Shown: positions 13,553 through 23,721 of the stretch, in pieces | Position numbering within the stretch: the stretch's first letter is position 1 | Layout of the letters: each line of letters opens with the position of its first letter | Assembly: GCF_002288925.2 (NCBI RefSeq) | Contig: NW_022098031.1 | Location: 5,823,371 to 5,887,370, forward strand | Source of the DNA: Delphinapterus leucas | Taxonomy: Eukaryota; Chordata; Mammalia; Artiodactyla; Monodontidae | Direction of reading: 5' to 3' | Length of the DNA: 64,000 bases | Notes under the pieces: generated by a model | Seen by the model: only the letters and a program-made list of their open reading frames with translations | Databases searched by the model: none | What the model was told of the DNA's origin: nothing | Position numbers and translations under genes: made by a program

Positions 13553-13886
13553 GTGTCCTTCTTTGTCTCTTGTAATAGTCTTTATTTTAAAGTCTATTTT
13601 ATCTGATATGAGAATTGCTACTCCAGCTTTCTTTTGATTTCCATTTGCACGGAATTTCCATTTGCACTTTGTCTGTAGGTGTCCCTAGGTCTGAAGTGGG
13701 TCTCTGGTAGACAGCATATATATGGGTCTTGTTTTTGTATCCATTCAGCCAGTCTATGTCTTTTGGTTGGAGCATTTAATCCATTTACATTTAAGGTAAT
13801 TATCGATATGTATGTTCCTATTACCATTTTCTTTATGGTTTTGTAATTGTAGGTCTTTTCCTTCTCTTGTGTTTCCTGCCTAGAGA
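13553..13886. repeat. left copy of a 334-bp duplication at the assembly gap
   Basis: This segment repeats at 13987-14320 with one visible mismatch (GTGT against GTTT near its start). Both copies encode the same L1 ORF2 N-terminal stretch, MVIGTYISIITLNVNG. It ends exactly where the run of N begins. The expected L1 order, with ORF1 stop, short spacer and ORF2 start, fits only the right copy, so this one is most likely an unmerged contig end. Confidence 0.9.
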
Positions 13887-13986
13887 NNNNNNNNNNNNNN
13901 NNNNNNNNNNNNNNNNNNNNNNNNNNNNNNNNNNNNNNNNNNNNNNNNNNNNNNNNNNNNNNNNNNNNNNNNNNNNNNNNNNNNNN
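13887..13986. other. assembly gap of 100 N
   Basis: Exactly 100 N, the usual placeholder for a gap of unknown size. It sits inside the L1 ORF2, between two nearly identical 334-bp segments. A negative (overlapping) gap is more likely than missing sequence. Confidence 0.98.
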
Positions 13987-14320
13987 GTTTCCTTCTTTGT
14001 CTCTTGTAATAGTCTTTATTTTAAAGTCTATTTTATCTGATATGAGAATTGCTACTCCAGCTTTCTTTTGATTTCCATTTGCACGGAATTTCCATTTGCA
14101 CTTTGTCTGTAGGTGTCCCTAGGTCTGAAGTGGGTCTCTGGTAGACAGCATATATATGGGTCTTGTTTTTGTATCCATTCAGCCAGTCTATGTCTTTTGG
14201 TTGGAGCATTTAATCCATTTACATTTAAGGTAATTATCGATATGTATGTTCCTATTACCATTTTCTTTATGGTTTTGTAATTGTAGGTCTTTTCCTTCTC
14301 TTGTGTTTCCTGCCTAGAGA
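13987..14320. repeat. right copy of the 334-bp duplication at the assembly gap
   Basis: It matches 13553-13886 at an offset of 434 bases. It begins immediately after the last N and runs on into the ORF1 stop codon region, so it sits in the expected L1 context and is probably the genuine copy. Confidence 0.9.
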
Positions 14321-15206
14321 AGTTCCTTTAGCATTTGTTGTAAAGCTGGTTTGGTGGTGCTGAATTCTCTTAGCTTTCGTTTGTCTGTAAAGGTTTTAAT
14401 TTCTCCATCAAATCTGAATGAGATCCTTCCTATGTATAGGAATCTTGGTTATAGGTTTTTCCCTTTCATCACTTTAAATATGTCCTGCCACTCCCTTCTG
14501 GCTTGCAGAGTTTCTGCTGAAAGGTCAGCTCTTAACCATATGCGGATTCCCCTGTATTTTATTTGTTGTTTCTTCCTTCCTGCTTTTAATATTTTTTCTT
14601 TGTATTTAATTTTTGATAGTTTAATTAATATGTGTCTTGGCATGTTTCTCCTTTGATTTATCCTGTATGGGACTCTCTGCACTTCCTGGACTTGATTGAC
14701 TATTTCCTTTCCTATATTAGGGAAGTTTTCAATTATAATCTCTTCAAATATATTCTCAGTCCCTTTCTTTTACTCTTCTTCTTCTGGGACCCCTATAATT
14801 CGAACGTTGCTGCATTTAATGTTGTTCCAGATGTCTCTGAGACTGTCCTCAATTCTTTTCATTCTTTTTTCTTTATTCTGCTCTGCAGTAGTTATTTCCA
14901 CTATTGTACCTTCCAGGTCACTTATCTGTTCTTCTGCCTCAGTTATTCTGCGATTGATCCTTTCTAGAGAATTTTTAATTTCATTTATTGTGTTGTTCAT
15001 CTCTGTTTGTTTGCTCTTAATTCTTCTAGGTCCTTGTTAAACGTTTCTTGTATTTTCTCCATTCTATTTCCAAGATTTTGGATCATCTTTACTATCATTA
15101 TTCTGAATTCTTTTTCAGGTAGACTGCCTATTTCCTCTTCATTTGTTAGGTCTGGTGGCTTTTTGCCTTGCTCCTGCATCTGCTGTGTGTTTCTCTGTCT
15201 TCTCAT
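14314..15206 (-). pseudogene. L1 ORF1 remnant (RNA-binding chaperone)
   Basis: ORF1p coats L1 RNA as a trimer. The start is the ATG at 15206 (MRRQRNTQQMQEQ), and an acidic and coiled-coil segment follows (14770-15206, with NEIKNSLERINRRITEAEEQ). The RNA-recognition region opens with VRIIGVPEEEE, and the C-terminal part contains MPRHILIKLSKIKYKEKIL and ends PALQQMLKELL at a TAG (14314-14316). The length of about 297 codons is near the family norm of 300-340. Two lesions are visible: a one-base loss after RANKQR (about 14997) that shifts the frame, and an in-frame TAA just after EEEE (about 14768). The spacer to the ORF2 ATG at 14261 is 52 bases, as expected for L1. Confidence 0.92.
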
Positions 15207-15708
15207 TTTGCTTAACTTACTGTGTTTGGGGTCTCCTTTTTACAGGCTGCAGGTTCATAGTTTCTGTTGTTTTTGGTGTCTGCTCCCAGTGGCTAAGTTT
15301 GGTTCAGTAGGTTGTGTAGGCTTCCTGGTGGAGGGGACTGGTGCCTGTGTTCTGTTGGATGAGGCTGGATGTTGTCTTTCTGGTGGGCAGCATCACGTCC
15401 AGAGGTGTGTTATGGGCTGTCTGTGACCGTATTATGATTTAAGGCAGCCCTCTGCTAATGGGTGGGGTTGTGTTCCTGTCTTGCTAGTTGTTTGGCATAG
15501 TGTGTCTAGCACTGTAGCTTGCTGGTCGTTGAGTGGAGCTGGGTCTTGGCGTTGTGCTGGAGATCTCTGGGAGGTTTCCTCCATTTGATATTACGTTGAG
15601 CTGGGAAGTCTCTGGTGGACCAATGTCCTGAACTTGGCTCTCCTACCTCAGAGGCACAGGCCTGACACCCAGCTGGAGCACCAAGACCCTGTCAGCCACA
15701 CAGCTCAG

Positions 15709-15780
15709 AAGAAGAGGGAGAAAGAAAGAAAGAAAGAAAGAGGGAGAGAGAGAGAAAGAAAGAAAGAAAGAAACGAAAGG
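15709..15780. repeat. purine-rich AAAG/GAGA microsatellite
   Basis: (AAAG)n, then GGGAGAGAG, then (AAAG)n again on the plus strand, inside the L1 5' UTR just upstream of ORF1. It is followed by an A-rich low-complexity stretch to about 15870. Confidence 0.9.
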
Positions 15781-17053
15781 TATTAAAATAAATCAAAACA
15801 GTTATTAAAAATTAAGAAAATTAAAAATAATTTTAAAAAAAGAAAAAAAAAAGGAAGAAAGAAAGAAGAGAGCAACCAAACCAAAAAAGAAATCCACCAA
15901 TGATAACAAGCACTAAAAACTATACTTAAAAAAAAAACAAAAAACAACGGATAGACAGGACCCTTGGAAAAATGGTAAAAGCAAAGCTATACAAAATCAC
16001 ACAAGGAAGCATACACATACACACTCTCAAAAAGAGAAAAAGGAAAAGAAAAATATATATATTAAAAAAAAGGAAGAGAGCCACCAAATAGGTAAACAAA
16101 TCTACCAATGATAATAAACTCTAAATACTAAGCTATGATAAACAAAACCAGAAACAAATTAGATGCAGAAAGCAAACCCTAAGTCTACAGTTGCTCCCAA
16201 AGACCACCATCTCAATTTTGGGATGATTCATTGTCTATTCAGGTATTCCACAGGTGCAAGGTACATCATGTTGCTTGTGGAGATTTAATCTGCTGCTCCT
16301 GAGGCTGCTGGGAGAAATTTCCCTTTCTCTTCTTTGTTCGCACAGCTCTTGGCATTCAGCTTTGGATTTGGCCCCCACCTCTGCGTGTTGGTTGCCTGAG
16401 GGTGTCCCTACGTCGCCCAGAAGGACGGGGTTAAAGGAACAGCTGATTAGGGAGCTCTGGCTCACTCAGGTTGGGGTGAGGCAAGGGTAGAGAATGCAGG
16501 GCAAGCCTGCGGTGGCAGAGGCCAGTGTGACGTTGCACCAGGCTGAGGTGCACCATGTGTTCTCCTGGGGAAGTTGTCCCTGGATCACAGGACCCTGGAA
16601 GTGGTGGGCTGCACAGGCTCCCGGGAGGGGAGGTGTGGATAGTGACTTGTGCTCGCATACAGGTTTCTTGCTGGCTGCAGCAGCAGCCTTATCTTCTCAT
16701 GCCTGTCTCTGGAGCTCATTTAGGTCGTGCTCTGAATCCCCTCTCCTCGCGCACCTAGAAACAATGGTCTCTTGCCTCTTAGGCAGGTCCAGACTTTTCT
16801 GGACTCTCTCCCGGCTAGCTGTGGTGCACTAGCCCCCTTCAGGCTGTGTTCACGCAGCCAACCTCAGTCCTCTCCCTGGGATCCGACCTCTGAAGCCCGA
16901 GCCTCAGCTCCCAGCCCCCACCCACCCCGGCAGGTGAGCAGACAAGCCTCTCAGGCTGGTGAGTGTTGGTTGGCACCGATCCCCCGTGCAAGAATCTCTC
17001 CGCTTTGTCCTCTGCAGCCCTGTTGCTGCGCTCTCCTCAGTGGCTCCGAAGTT

Positions 17054-17091
17054 CCCCCTCCCCGCCCCCCCGCCCCCCCACCCCCCACCCC
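17054..17091 (-). other. G-quadruplex-capable tract in the L1 5' UTR
   Basis: The plus strand has six runs of 4-7 C separated by single bases. The L1-sense (minus) strand therefore has consecutive G-runs with one-base loops, well above the minimum for a G-quadruplex. Confidence 0.75.
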
Positions 17092-17361
17092 GGTCTCTGA
17101 CAGTGAAGGGGCTTCCTAATGTGTGGAAACCTTTCCTCCTTCACAGCTCCCTCCCTTAGGTGCAGGTCCTGTCCCTATTCTTTTGTCTCTGTTCTTTCTT
17201 TTTTCTTTTGCCCTACCCAGGTACGTGGATTTCCTTGCCTTTTGGGAGGTCTGAGGTCTTCTGCCAGCGTTCAGTAGGTGTTCTGTAGGAGTTGTTCCAC
17301 ATGTAGATGTACTTCTGATGTATTTGTGGGGAGGAAGGTGATCTCCACGTCTTACTGCTCC

Positions 17362-17370
17362 GCCATGTTA
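17362..17370 (-). promoter_or_regulatory. YY1-like motif at the L1 5' end
   Basis: The minus strand reads TAACATGGCGGAGC about 15 bases inside the L1 5' terminus. The core matches the YY1 consensus (AANATGGCG). In human L1 a YY1 site in this position sets the transcription start. The same role here is inference from position and sequence. Confidence 0.6.
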
Positions 17371-17381
17371 AATGTCTCCTC

Positions 17382-17393
17382 TCTACCTTCTTC
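17382..17393. repeat. target-site duplication of the full-length L1 (5' side)
   Basis: TCTACCTTCTTC, identical to 9623-9634. The pre-insertion sequence can be read as one copy of this 12-mer joining the two flanks. Confidence 0.88.
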
Positions 17394-20372
17394 CTGTAGT
17401 AAAAAAGGTGCTCCTGGGAGATCTCCCTAGCTCTCTCAAACCAGCATAGCTGCAATGACTTCCCATCACACCACGTATCTCGCTGCATTGTAACTTTGGC
17501 TTAATTACTTTACCCGAAGAAAAGATCTGTGTCTATCTTGCTCACTGTCCTATCCCAGCATCTAATGCTTAGCATCTAGTTGGTGCACCTGAACCTTTGA
17601 GGGCAATGAAACAGTGACTGGAGGGACCTCTGGGGGAGAGGCCTCTCGCAATGCATTCTGGGAGAGGAGCCATGTCGAGAGTGGGGTGTAAGGAATACTT
17701 TCAAGCTTCCTAGTGCTGGCCGGACCAGGCTTCACTTCAGCATCATTGAATGCTGTCTTCCACAAAACACAAGTTGGAGATTTATCATTGCAGATGAGCT
17801 ACTGCAGAGCTGCCTGGATGTCTGAGGGACCTTTCAGCCTGCCCTGCTTGAGAGGCTCTTCCCATGATTCTCCCTCAGACTTTTAGGGCTGACCTCAAAG
17901 GGTGTTCCTTCTCCCTGGAGTATCCTTGGAGCAGAAGGGGCTCAGAGACCTGATCACAGAGCTGTGCCTTCAGAAGGTGTGGCCCACAGTTTTGACAGGA
18001 ACTCTATAGAGATGATAATTATGTTGATCTCTGTTTACTGAGGTTACACCACGAATTGGCTTCCTGGCTTTGGGAAAGTAACTTAACCAAAAACCCAGAT
18101 TTCAATCCATTACAAGGGAATATATTAACACTTAGTTAATACAGTTGTCCTGAAGAATGGGCTAAACAACTGAATTGCTTTTTATAGTTCCAGAGTTAAG
18201 GGATTGGCCATGGAACTTGCTGTAGTCACCCATGTGGGCTTACCAAGTAGTCTGTCCAGTACCTTCTTACCTCCTTGACAGCCCAATTCCCTGGGAATGT
18301 CAGGACTTCAGGGTGTCAGCTCAGCCACTAAGTTCAGGGGTGAATGTCAAACTTGCAATGCTAGCTGATGATCACTTGCTGTTTATTTGACACTTGTTAC
18401 AGAAACATGAAGCCTTTACAGCTGCCTGGACTCTGTTTGGTTCTAGTTTAGGTGCTATCAGAATGCCTCAAAAATTTAATGACAAGGTATCTTATTTTTT
18501 TTTTTGCAGGAGGTGGGAGGAAAATGGGGGATTAAAGTTGTCATTGGTAAAGAATTAGTCCTCACTCATGTTAGCCTGGAGAGGGGGTGCTTGATTCTTC
18601 TTCTGGTGTAGTATCCTTGTCTTTGTTTTATGTTCAGACATGATTCAAAGTAGTCACGTTTTCTCTCCTTCCACCATAGTCATGGAATATTTTCCAATTA
18701 TTGTTGATATTTTTTAGATTTTTTAAAATACTCAGTAGTACCATTATAGCCCAGCTCTTAGCCAGAAGCTTTCAAAACCAGATTTCTTTTTTTCTCATTT
18801 CTTTTATTAGCTTTAACGTTTAAACTTATTCCAATCTATCATTTTCCTTCCAATGTTTTTGATTGATTTCCTTGAGGCAGTGAAGCAGTTGTAGTTAATA
18901 TAGCTTACATATAGCAGATTGTTAATATTTTATCAACAACAATAACAAAAAATAAATGGAGAGGTGTTGTTCTTGATATATGGTTTATGAGCCACTGTAT
19001 TTTATTTTCCTTTAGGGAAATTCCTAGTTGGATATCTTGGTTAATTGTTTTTTCTTTATCTATTATTTGTCCTCATTCTTTTTTCCCAGTAGTTGGAATT
19101 CTCCTATTTGCTTGTCCTTAAAGTATAATAACATTTAATTTTATTGTATTTAATATGTCCATTTTCTGATTTGAAACTTAATTTAAATTATTTATCCAAG
19201 CAAAAAATAGTCTCATTCTGAGTTGACATAATGTCTTGATTAAAAGCCACTACTTTTTTTTCAATACTGAAAACATAAATTTATGAATATGCACAAAGTG
19301 GGTTTTCATTTCAGCTTAATATAGGCTACATTCCCCAGTGTGCTTAATTATTCTTATAATTTAGGTAATTTAGAGTTAAATGTGCTTCTGATTAAATGAT
19401 TCTATCGGCAAATATTCTTGGTGCTAAAAGGGAATTTAAACAACTTCACTATCTAAGTCAACCAAAAGAGCATTAGAGCTGAGAACTGAAATATTTGATA
19501 TGAATATTGATTGGGTCATAATAATGTAATAAAAAGTGTATCATCCAATCGTGTCTATCAGGACGCAATCTTAAACATAGCCAGCTGATAAAATAAGTTC
19601 AATTATATAACTTCATTAAAATAAAATATAGGAAATGGAAGCAGCTTCTGGTTCGCCAGTTGCAATTTACTTCTCTTCTACATAATGTTAGACACCATAG
19701 CAACTCCTGGGAAATGTTCTTCAACTTCATCTACAACAATGCCTCCTGCAAATATGGCCTTGCTCATCTGGAGTTTACACTGTAGCAAGCCTAATGTCCA
19801 CATATATTTTTCTTCTAATATAAATGCCAAATTGCTTTCTCAAAAACAAAAAGCTTCTGAAGTGGAGGAAGGCTTTATGTACTGCCTAAATATGTAGATA
19901 ACGTACTGTTTCACACAACAAGGTGATTCATTTTGTAATGTTTAGAAGCTATATATCTTGCTGGATTAAAGGATAGAACAGGTGGGCAGTTTCCTGGGAA
20001 CACTAATTCTAAGGGAAGTAAAACACTCATGAATATGTAAAGAGAAGTGTGAAAAATCATTTATTAGGACTTCTCTCAAGGAGGACGTTTTATATTCTGG
20101 ACAGGAAGACTCTTGGGGCAAGGGAAGAGGCAATCAGTTACAGATGGTTGCTACACTGCCTTCTAAGGTGGCTAAATCCAATTAATTGCAGGCATTTTGT
20201 TTTATTATTGGCAAATGCCAGCTGAAGCAGTGTTACTAGCAGTTATCTTCTGCCCATCGGCAAGCAAGTTTAAACTTCTCCTCCAAATAAGTGTTTATAG
20301 GTATTATTCAAAAGATGAACCACATTAATAGTTTATCTTTCAAGTAATTTTCTTACAATGTGTATGTGTAGG
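17394..20372. other. mostly unassigned DNA
   Basis: I see no gene. Positions 17516-17580 ('gatctgtgtctatcttgctc' through 'gcatctaatgcttagcatct') resemble an L2 or MIR 3' tail. 18490-18502 is a T-run, and 19632-19900 has a 70-codon chance frame. The rest is AT-rich without recognisable structure. Confidence 0.4.
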
Positions 20373-20470
20373 GGTAAATGTTGCTGCTGTGAACTTCGGG
20401 TTGCATGTATCTTCTCGAATTAGTGTTTTTGTTTTTTCAGACATATGTCCAGGAGTGGAATTACTGGATC
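20373..20470 (-). mobile_element. old L1 ORF2 fragment
   Basis: 'gttgctgctgtgaacttcgg' followed by 'ttcagacatatgtccaggag' and 'tggaattactggatc' is the antisense reading of the L1 ORF2 C-terminal coding region. It is about 100 bases, diverged, with no visible duplication at its ends. Confidence 0.7.
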
Positions 20471-23400
20471 TAGAAGTTTGTTTATATATTGTTTTTTATA
20501 TCTTTACTTTCACTGCAGTAAGGGAGACCACTATCTTGACAGAGTCTTAGTAGTGCCACAGAAAGTGAAAGTCAGGGATATGATGTACCATTTTGGGGAC
20601 CTGGTTTAAGATGCTTTTTCAATATGGAAACACCATTAAGATTGGACAAAATTTGTAATATAATAGTTGGGGTTGGTGTACACAGCAAAATGAGGGTTTT
20701 GACGTGAGCATTTACAAGCAAACAGCCATCTACTAAGTCCAGTTCAGGGACTGACTGTTAAAAATGGAGATGATGCTATCCTGATGAGGGCAGGTTGAAT
20801 GCTTTATTGTTTGGATAAATGAATCTTCACGAAATTCCTGAAATGAAACTAAAGTTATTTGCAACTTTATCTTAACTGGGCAAAAATGTCCTGGTTTTTA
20901 ATAAGATCATTTTAATGCAGAATGTAAAGCAATGTGTAAAGTCATGTTAATGTAAGTTAAGTGTTTGTAGATAATTAAAATTCTCATGTTTATTATGTTT
21001 TAGGGATATCTTTTAGCCCTTTTTTTCCCATAGATTTATTTCCCTTTTAGATTTATTCTCACCACTGAGATATTTATATTTGAAACCATTTTATTTTTGC
21101 TTTTTTGTGGATTTTCTACTATTTTGCCATTTTACTTCTTCTGTATATTTTGTGTACTTTTTGATTTTTTCCTGCTGATTGGATCTTTGCCTATTGTTGA
21201 GTGAAGTGATAACCTCCATTTTTTTTTTAACATTTTAAATCAGCCCTAGGGCCTTAGGTCTGAATTGCCAAGGTCAGCCTGCTCCATATTTGCCATTTGA
21301 TCCATCTATACTTTCCCCTCAGGCTCAGTTTATTTAAGATAACATGGCTTCTGAGAATGGAAGCAATGTCCAGCATTGTATATTAACTCCTCATCCTTTG
21401 GAATTCAGTTTATGTTTCTTGAGCCTAAAAGTCTTATTTTGCTGACTGTTGATTGGGATGCAGTAGTTGCTGTTTGAGCTTGAAAACTGATGTGCATGGT
21501 CCCCGCCCCCCCCCCCCAGAATATTCAATACCTCTTCATGAAACAGATTTACATTAGAGCTGTGTAGATTTGATTCTCAGGATAAAGTGTCCATATTCAA
21601 GGCAATCGTGCTATTATTTTCATCTTGCAAGTCAGCAAGTCTTCAGGGATCTTTTTGTATTTTTGATGCTATTTGAGCAAACACTATGCCTCTTATTTAA
21701 AGGATTCCTATTTCCTTACAATGTCAGCAATCCAGATGCTCAGTTTGGCTTTGAGTAACATCTAAATCAATTATTTTTATCTGGAAAGCATATTAAATAC
21801 ACAATCCTGGATTAGCACTCAAAAAATAGGTTATTACCTATTGAAACATGGCTCGATTTATGAACAGCATCTAATTCAAGATTGATACTTTAATAGCTAA
21901 ATTTTAATTTTTAAAAAATATTGTAATTTTGTTCCCATACTTAGAAATACATTAAAGGGAAGTGTAAGTCATAATCTTAACATTTCTTAAATACCCTTTT
22001 CTATTTTCTCCTATTTTTTCACATCCCCTAGTCTTGAGCCTTTTTTGTCAAAACCATAATAAAATATTCTGTAACTTTGCACACCGGTTTGTTCTCCCAT
22101 TTTTTCTCAGCTCTTTATTATCTATATTGACTCAAATAATTACATTTTGTGCTCCTACTTTCTCTTCTGTCAAGCTCTCTGCTCTTTCTTCATATATGCA
22201 TAATGAAAGAATAGATTCTGGGAATAGATACAACACCATAGGGCAGTGGAGGATAAAACTGGACTGGCAATTTCAGACCATGAGACTTTGAACATTCCCA
22301 CAGTAAGATTACTGTCACATTTTGTATACTCTGTAGCTAGTTAAGAGTAGGGTTGATCATCTCATAGTGTTGGTTTCCATTGTATCTCCTGGTCTCACAA
22401 AATTTAGATTTTTCTCTGGTTGACTCATATAACTCTCATCGTCATCTTCAGTCCTTGTTTCTCCAGTTATGGGGTTTAGGAGGAGTTCTGTAATTTGTGA
22501 TTCTGCCCACTTATTTCCCAATTTAATTTAGAATGAGCTGGCCTCATCTTCCCTATACTTGTAGAACTTTCTAAACTTATTGGACTTGTTCATTATACCT
22601 TGTTTATTTTTATAGGCACTTTCAATATGTTTTCCTTTTTGATTATTTCTATGCAAATTTAGAAAAGTCAGGAGTCGAATGTGTATAGTCAATCTCTATG
22701 TTTAAAACTTATCTGCAATAAAATTTTATATCACTCACTAAATTGCTACATATACATTTTAATAGAGATGATGAAACCTAAAAGCATGAGCAATCTAACA
22801 ACATGTTTTGGAATTGATGGCAGTTTTCTCTACTCTATGATTATAAAGTTATTGGTTTAAATAGATTTATGGAAATTGATTCACATGGGGACAAGCAAAA
22901 ATTCATGGAGCAGACTGATAAAACAACCTCTCCAATTTAATTGCCACCTAATAATAAACCCCTGCATCCTGTGCTCTGCTTCACAGAGCCTTTAGAATAG
23001 GAATAGGAACACACATGGTTTAGGACCTGAAGATCTGTCTTTATGGGTAAAACCAGAAAGCATGAACTAAGCCCTATTAGGAATGGCCATGGTCATTTTT
23101 CCAGTTGTATTTATGTTGGAGCCATTTCTGAAAAAAACCTATTTAACAGATAACCGTTTAACCATTAAACTACCTATTGGAATGACTACTTTATTGGCGC
23201 TACGGAGGACGTTAGAATAATGCTGAACATTTGGATGACATAGGAGGGAAAAAAGTTGCAAAATCTTTCAAAAATTCTACATATATTTGGAACGGTGGAA
23301 AGGAGATATCTGAATATTTGATCAAACTCCCATCAATTTTTACCCAATTGTTTGGTATTCAGTAGGTATAGACAAGGCTGGTGGGTTTATAGCATTTAAA
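20471..23400. other. unassigned AT-rich DNA with a poly-C tract
   Basis: I see no gene. The one distinct feature is CCCCG followed by C12 at 21501-21517. An 85-codon plus-strand frame at 22034-22291 and a 62-codon one at 21570-21758 have no recognisable domain. Confidence 0.4.
21501..21517. repeat. poly-C tract
   Basis: CCCCG and then a run of 12 C on the plus strand, isolated in AT-rich DNA. It is prone to length variation and sequencing error. Confidence 0.9.
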
Positions 23401-23409
23401 AATAATCGG

Positions 23410-23712
23410 GGGCTTCCCTGGTGACACAGTGGTTGAGAGTCTGCCTGCCAATGCAGGGGACACGGGTTCGAGCCCTGGTCTGGGGGGATCCCACATGCCG
23501 CGGAGCAACTAGGCCTGTGAGCCACAACTACTGAGCCTGCGCCTCTGGAGCCTGTGCTCTGCAACAAGAGAGGCCGCGACAGTGAGAGGCCCGCGCACCG
23601 CGATGAAGAGTGGCCCCCGCTCGTCTCAACTAGAGAAAGCCCTCGCACAGAAACGAAGACCCAACACCCCCCAAAATAAATAAATAAATGAATGAATAAA
23701 TCAAATAATAAT
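23410..23712 (+). mobile_element. CHR-family SINE (long form)
   Basis: GGCTTCCCTGGTGACACAGT at the start, B-box-like GGTTCGAGCCC, and the second module 'tggcccccgctcgtctcaac' and 'gaagacccaacacccc', then an AAAT/AAT-rich tail. A 9-bp target-site duplication with one mismatch (AATAATCGG at 23401-23409 and AATAATTGG at 23713-23721) marks the ends. The microsatellite tail at 23680-23718 probably grew from the original A tail. Confidence 0.92.
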
Positions 23713-23721
23713 AATAATTGG

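Larger units (their letters stand above)
10043..14261 (-). pseudogene. L1 ORF2 remnant (endonuclease / reverse transcriptase)
   Basis: Intact ORF2p nicks target DNA and reverse-transcribes L1 RNA at the nick. Here the frame is split into fragments. From 5' to 3' in L1 sense these are: the endonuclease N-terminus with LNVNGLNAP and PETHF (14052-14261, duplicated at 13618-13827); the endonuclease end with SDHNAMRLD (12856-13176); the linker with [15 protein letters not shown] (12349-12783); the reverse transcriptase with IPKPDKD, EKAFD and FADD (11686-12315); and the C-terminal region with [13 protein letters not shown] and ARTWKQPKCPST (10209-10520). The metal-binding Asp motifs remain. The usual RQG motif region reads SGQDC, so residues are lost there. 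The sequence near the end of the protein runs past the usual stop, which reads TATAA instead of TAA. There are several frameshifts and no product is expected. Confidence 0.93.
9635..17381 (-). mobile_element. full-length L1 LINE, inactive
   Basis: This is a complete L1 retrotransposon reading right to left. On the plus strand, from left to right, it has an A-rich 3' tail (seen as TTTATTTATTTA), a 3' UTR (about 9650-10045) with the artiodactyl-type segment 'gctttacaatggtgtgttag', an ORF2 remnant, a short spacer, an ORF1 remnant and a 5' UTR of about 2.2 kb. The 12-bp duplication TCTACCTTCTTC at 9623-9634 and 17382-17393 fixes the limits. The apparent length of 7747 bp includes 100 N and a probable 334-bp artefactual duplicate, so the true length is about 7.3 kb. 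Both ORFs carry frameshifts and stops, so the copy cannot make intact ORF1p or ORF2p. It could still be transcribed from its 5' UTR. Confidence 0.95.
15207..17381 (-). promoter_or_regulatory. L1 5' UTR / internal promoter region
   Basis: This stretch of about 2.2 kb lies upstream of ORF1 within the L1. Its left part is rich in A on the plus strand with AAAG repeats (15709-15870, 16030-16080). The right part (about 16230-17160) is clearly more GC-rich than the flanking genome and contains scattered CpG. The last 130 bases match the known artiodactyl L1 5' end, including 'agtaagacgtggagatcacc' in L1 sense. L1 5' UTRs carry the internal RNA polymerase II promoter, so this is the likely promoter of the element; activity is inference. 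Plus-strand open frames here (16494-16832, 16772-17119) run antisense to the L1, and I see no known protein in them. Confidence 0.85.

Noticed and set aside
13553..14320. Genuine tandem duplication of the ORF2 start
   Set aside because: The copies abut a 100-N placeholder exactly, and one of them breaks the expected L1 order. A scaffold artefact is simpler.
15007..15426. 139-codon plus-strand open frame antisense to L1 ORF1, and the plus-strand frames at 16494-17119, as an ORF0-like protein
   Set aside because: Primate L1 has an antisense ORF0 in its 5' UTR, but these frames share no visible sequence with it. They overlap compositionally biased sequence and there is no evidence of an antisense promoter.
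16230..17160. CpG island / host gene promoter
   Set aside because: The GC-rich stretch lies wholly inside the L1 5' UTR and is bounded by the element's duplication; no host exon is nearby.
22034..22291. 85-codon plus-strand open frame as a small protein
   Set aside because: Hydrophobic by composition only (TTT/CTT-rich), with no supporting context.
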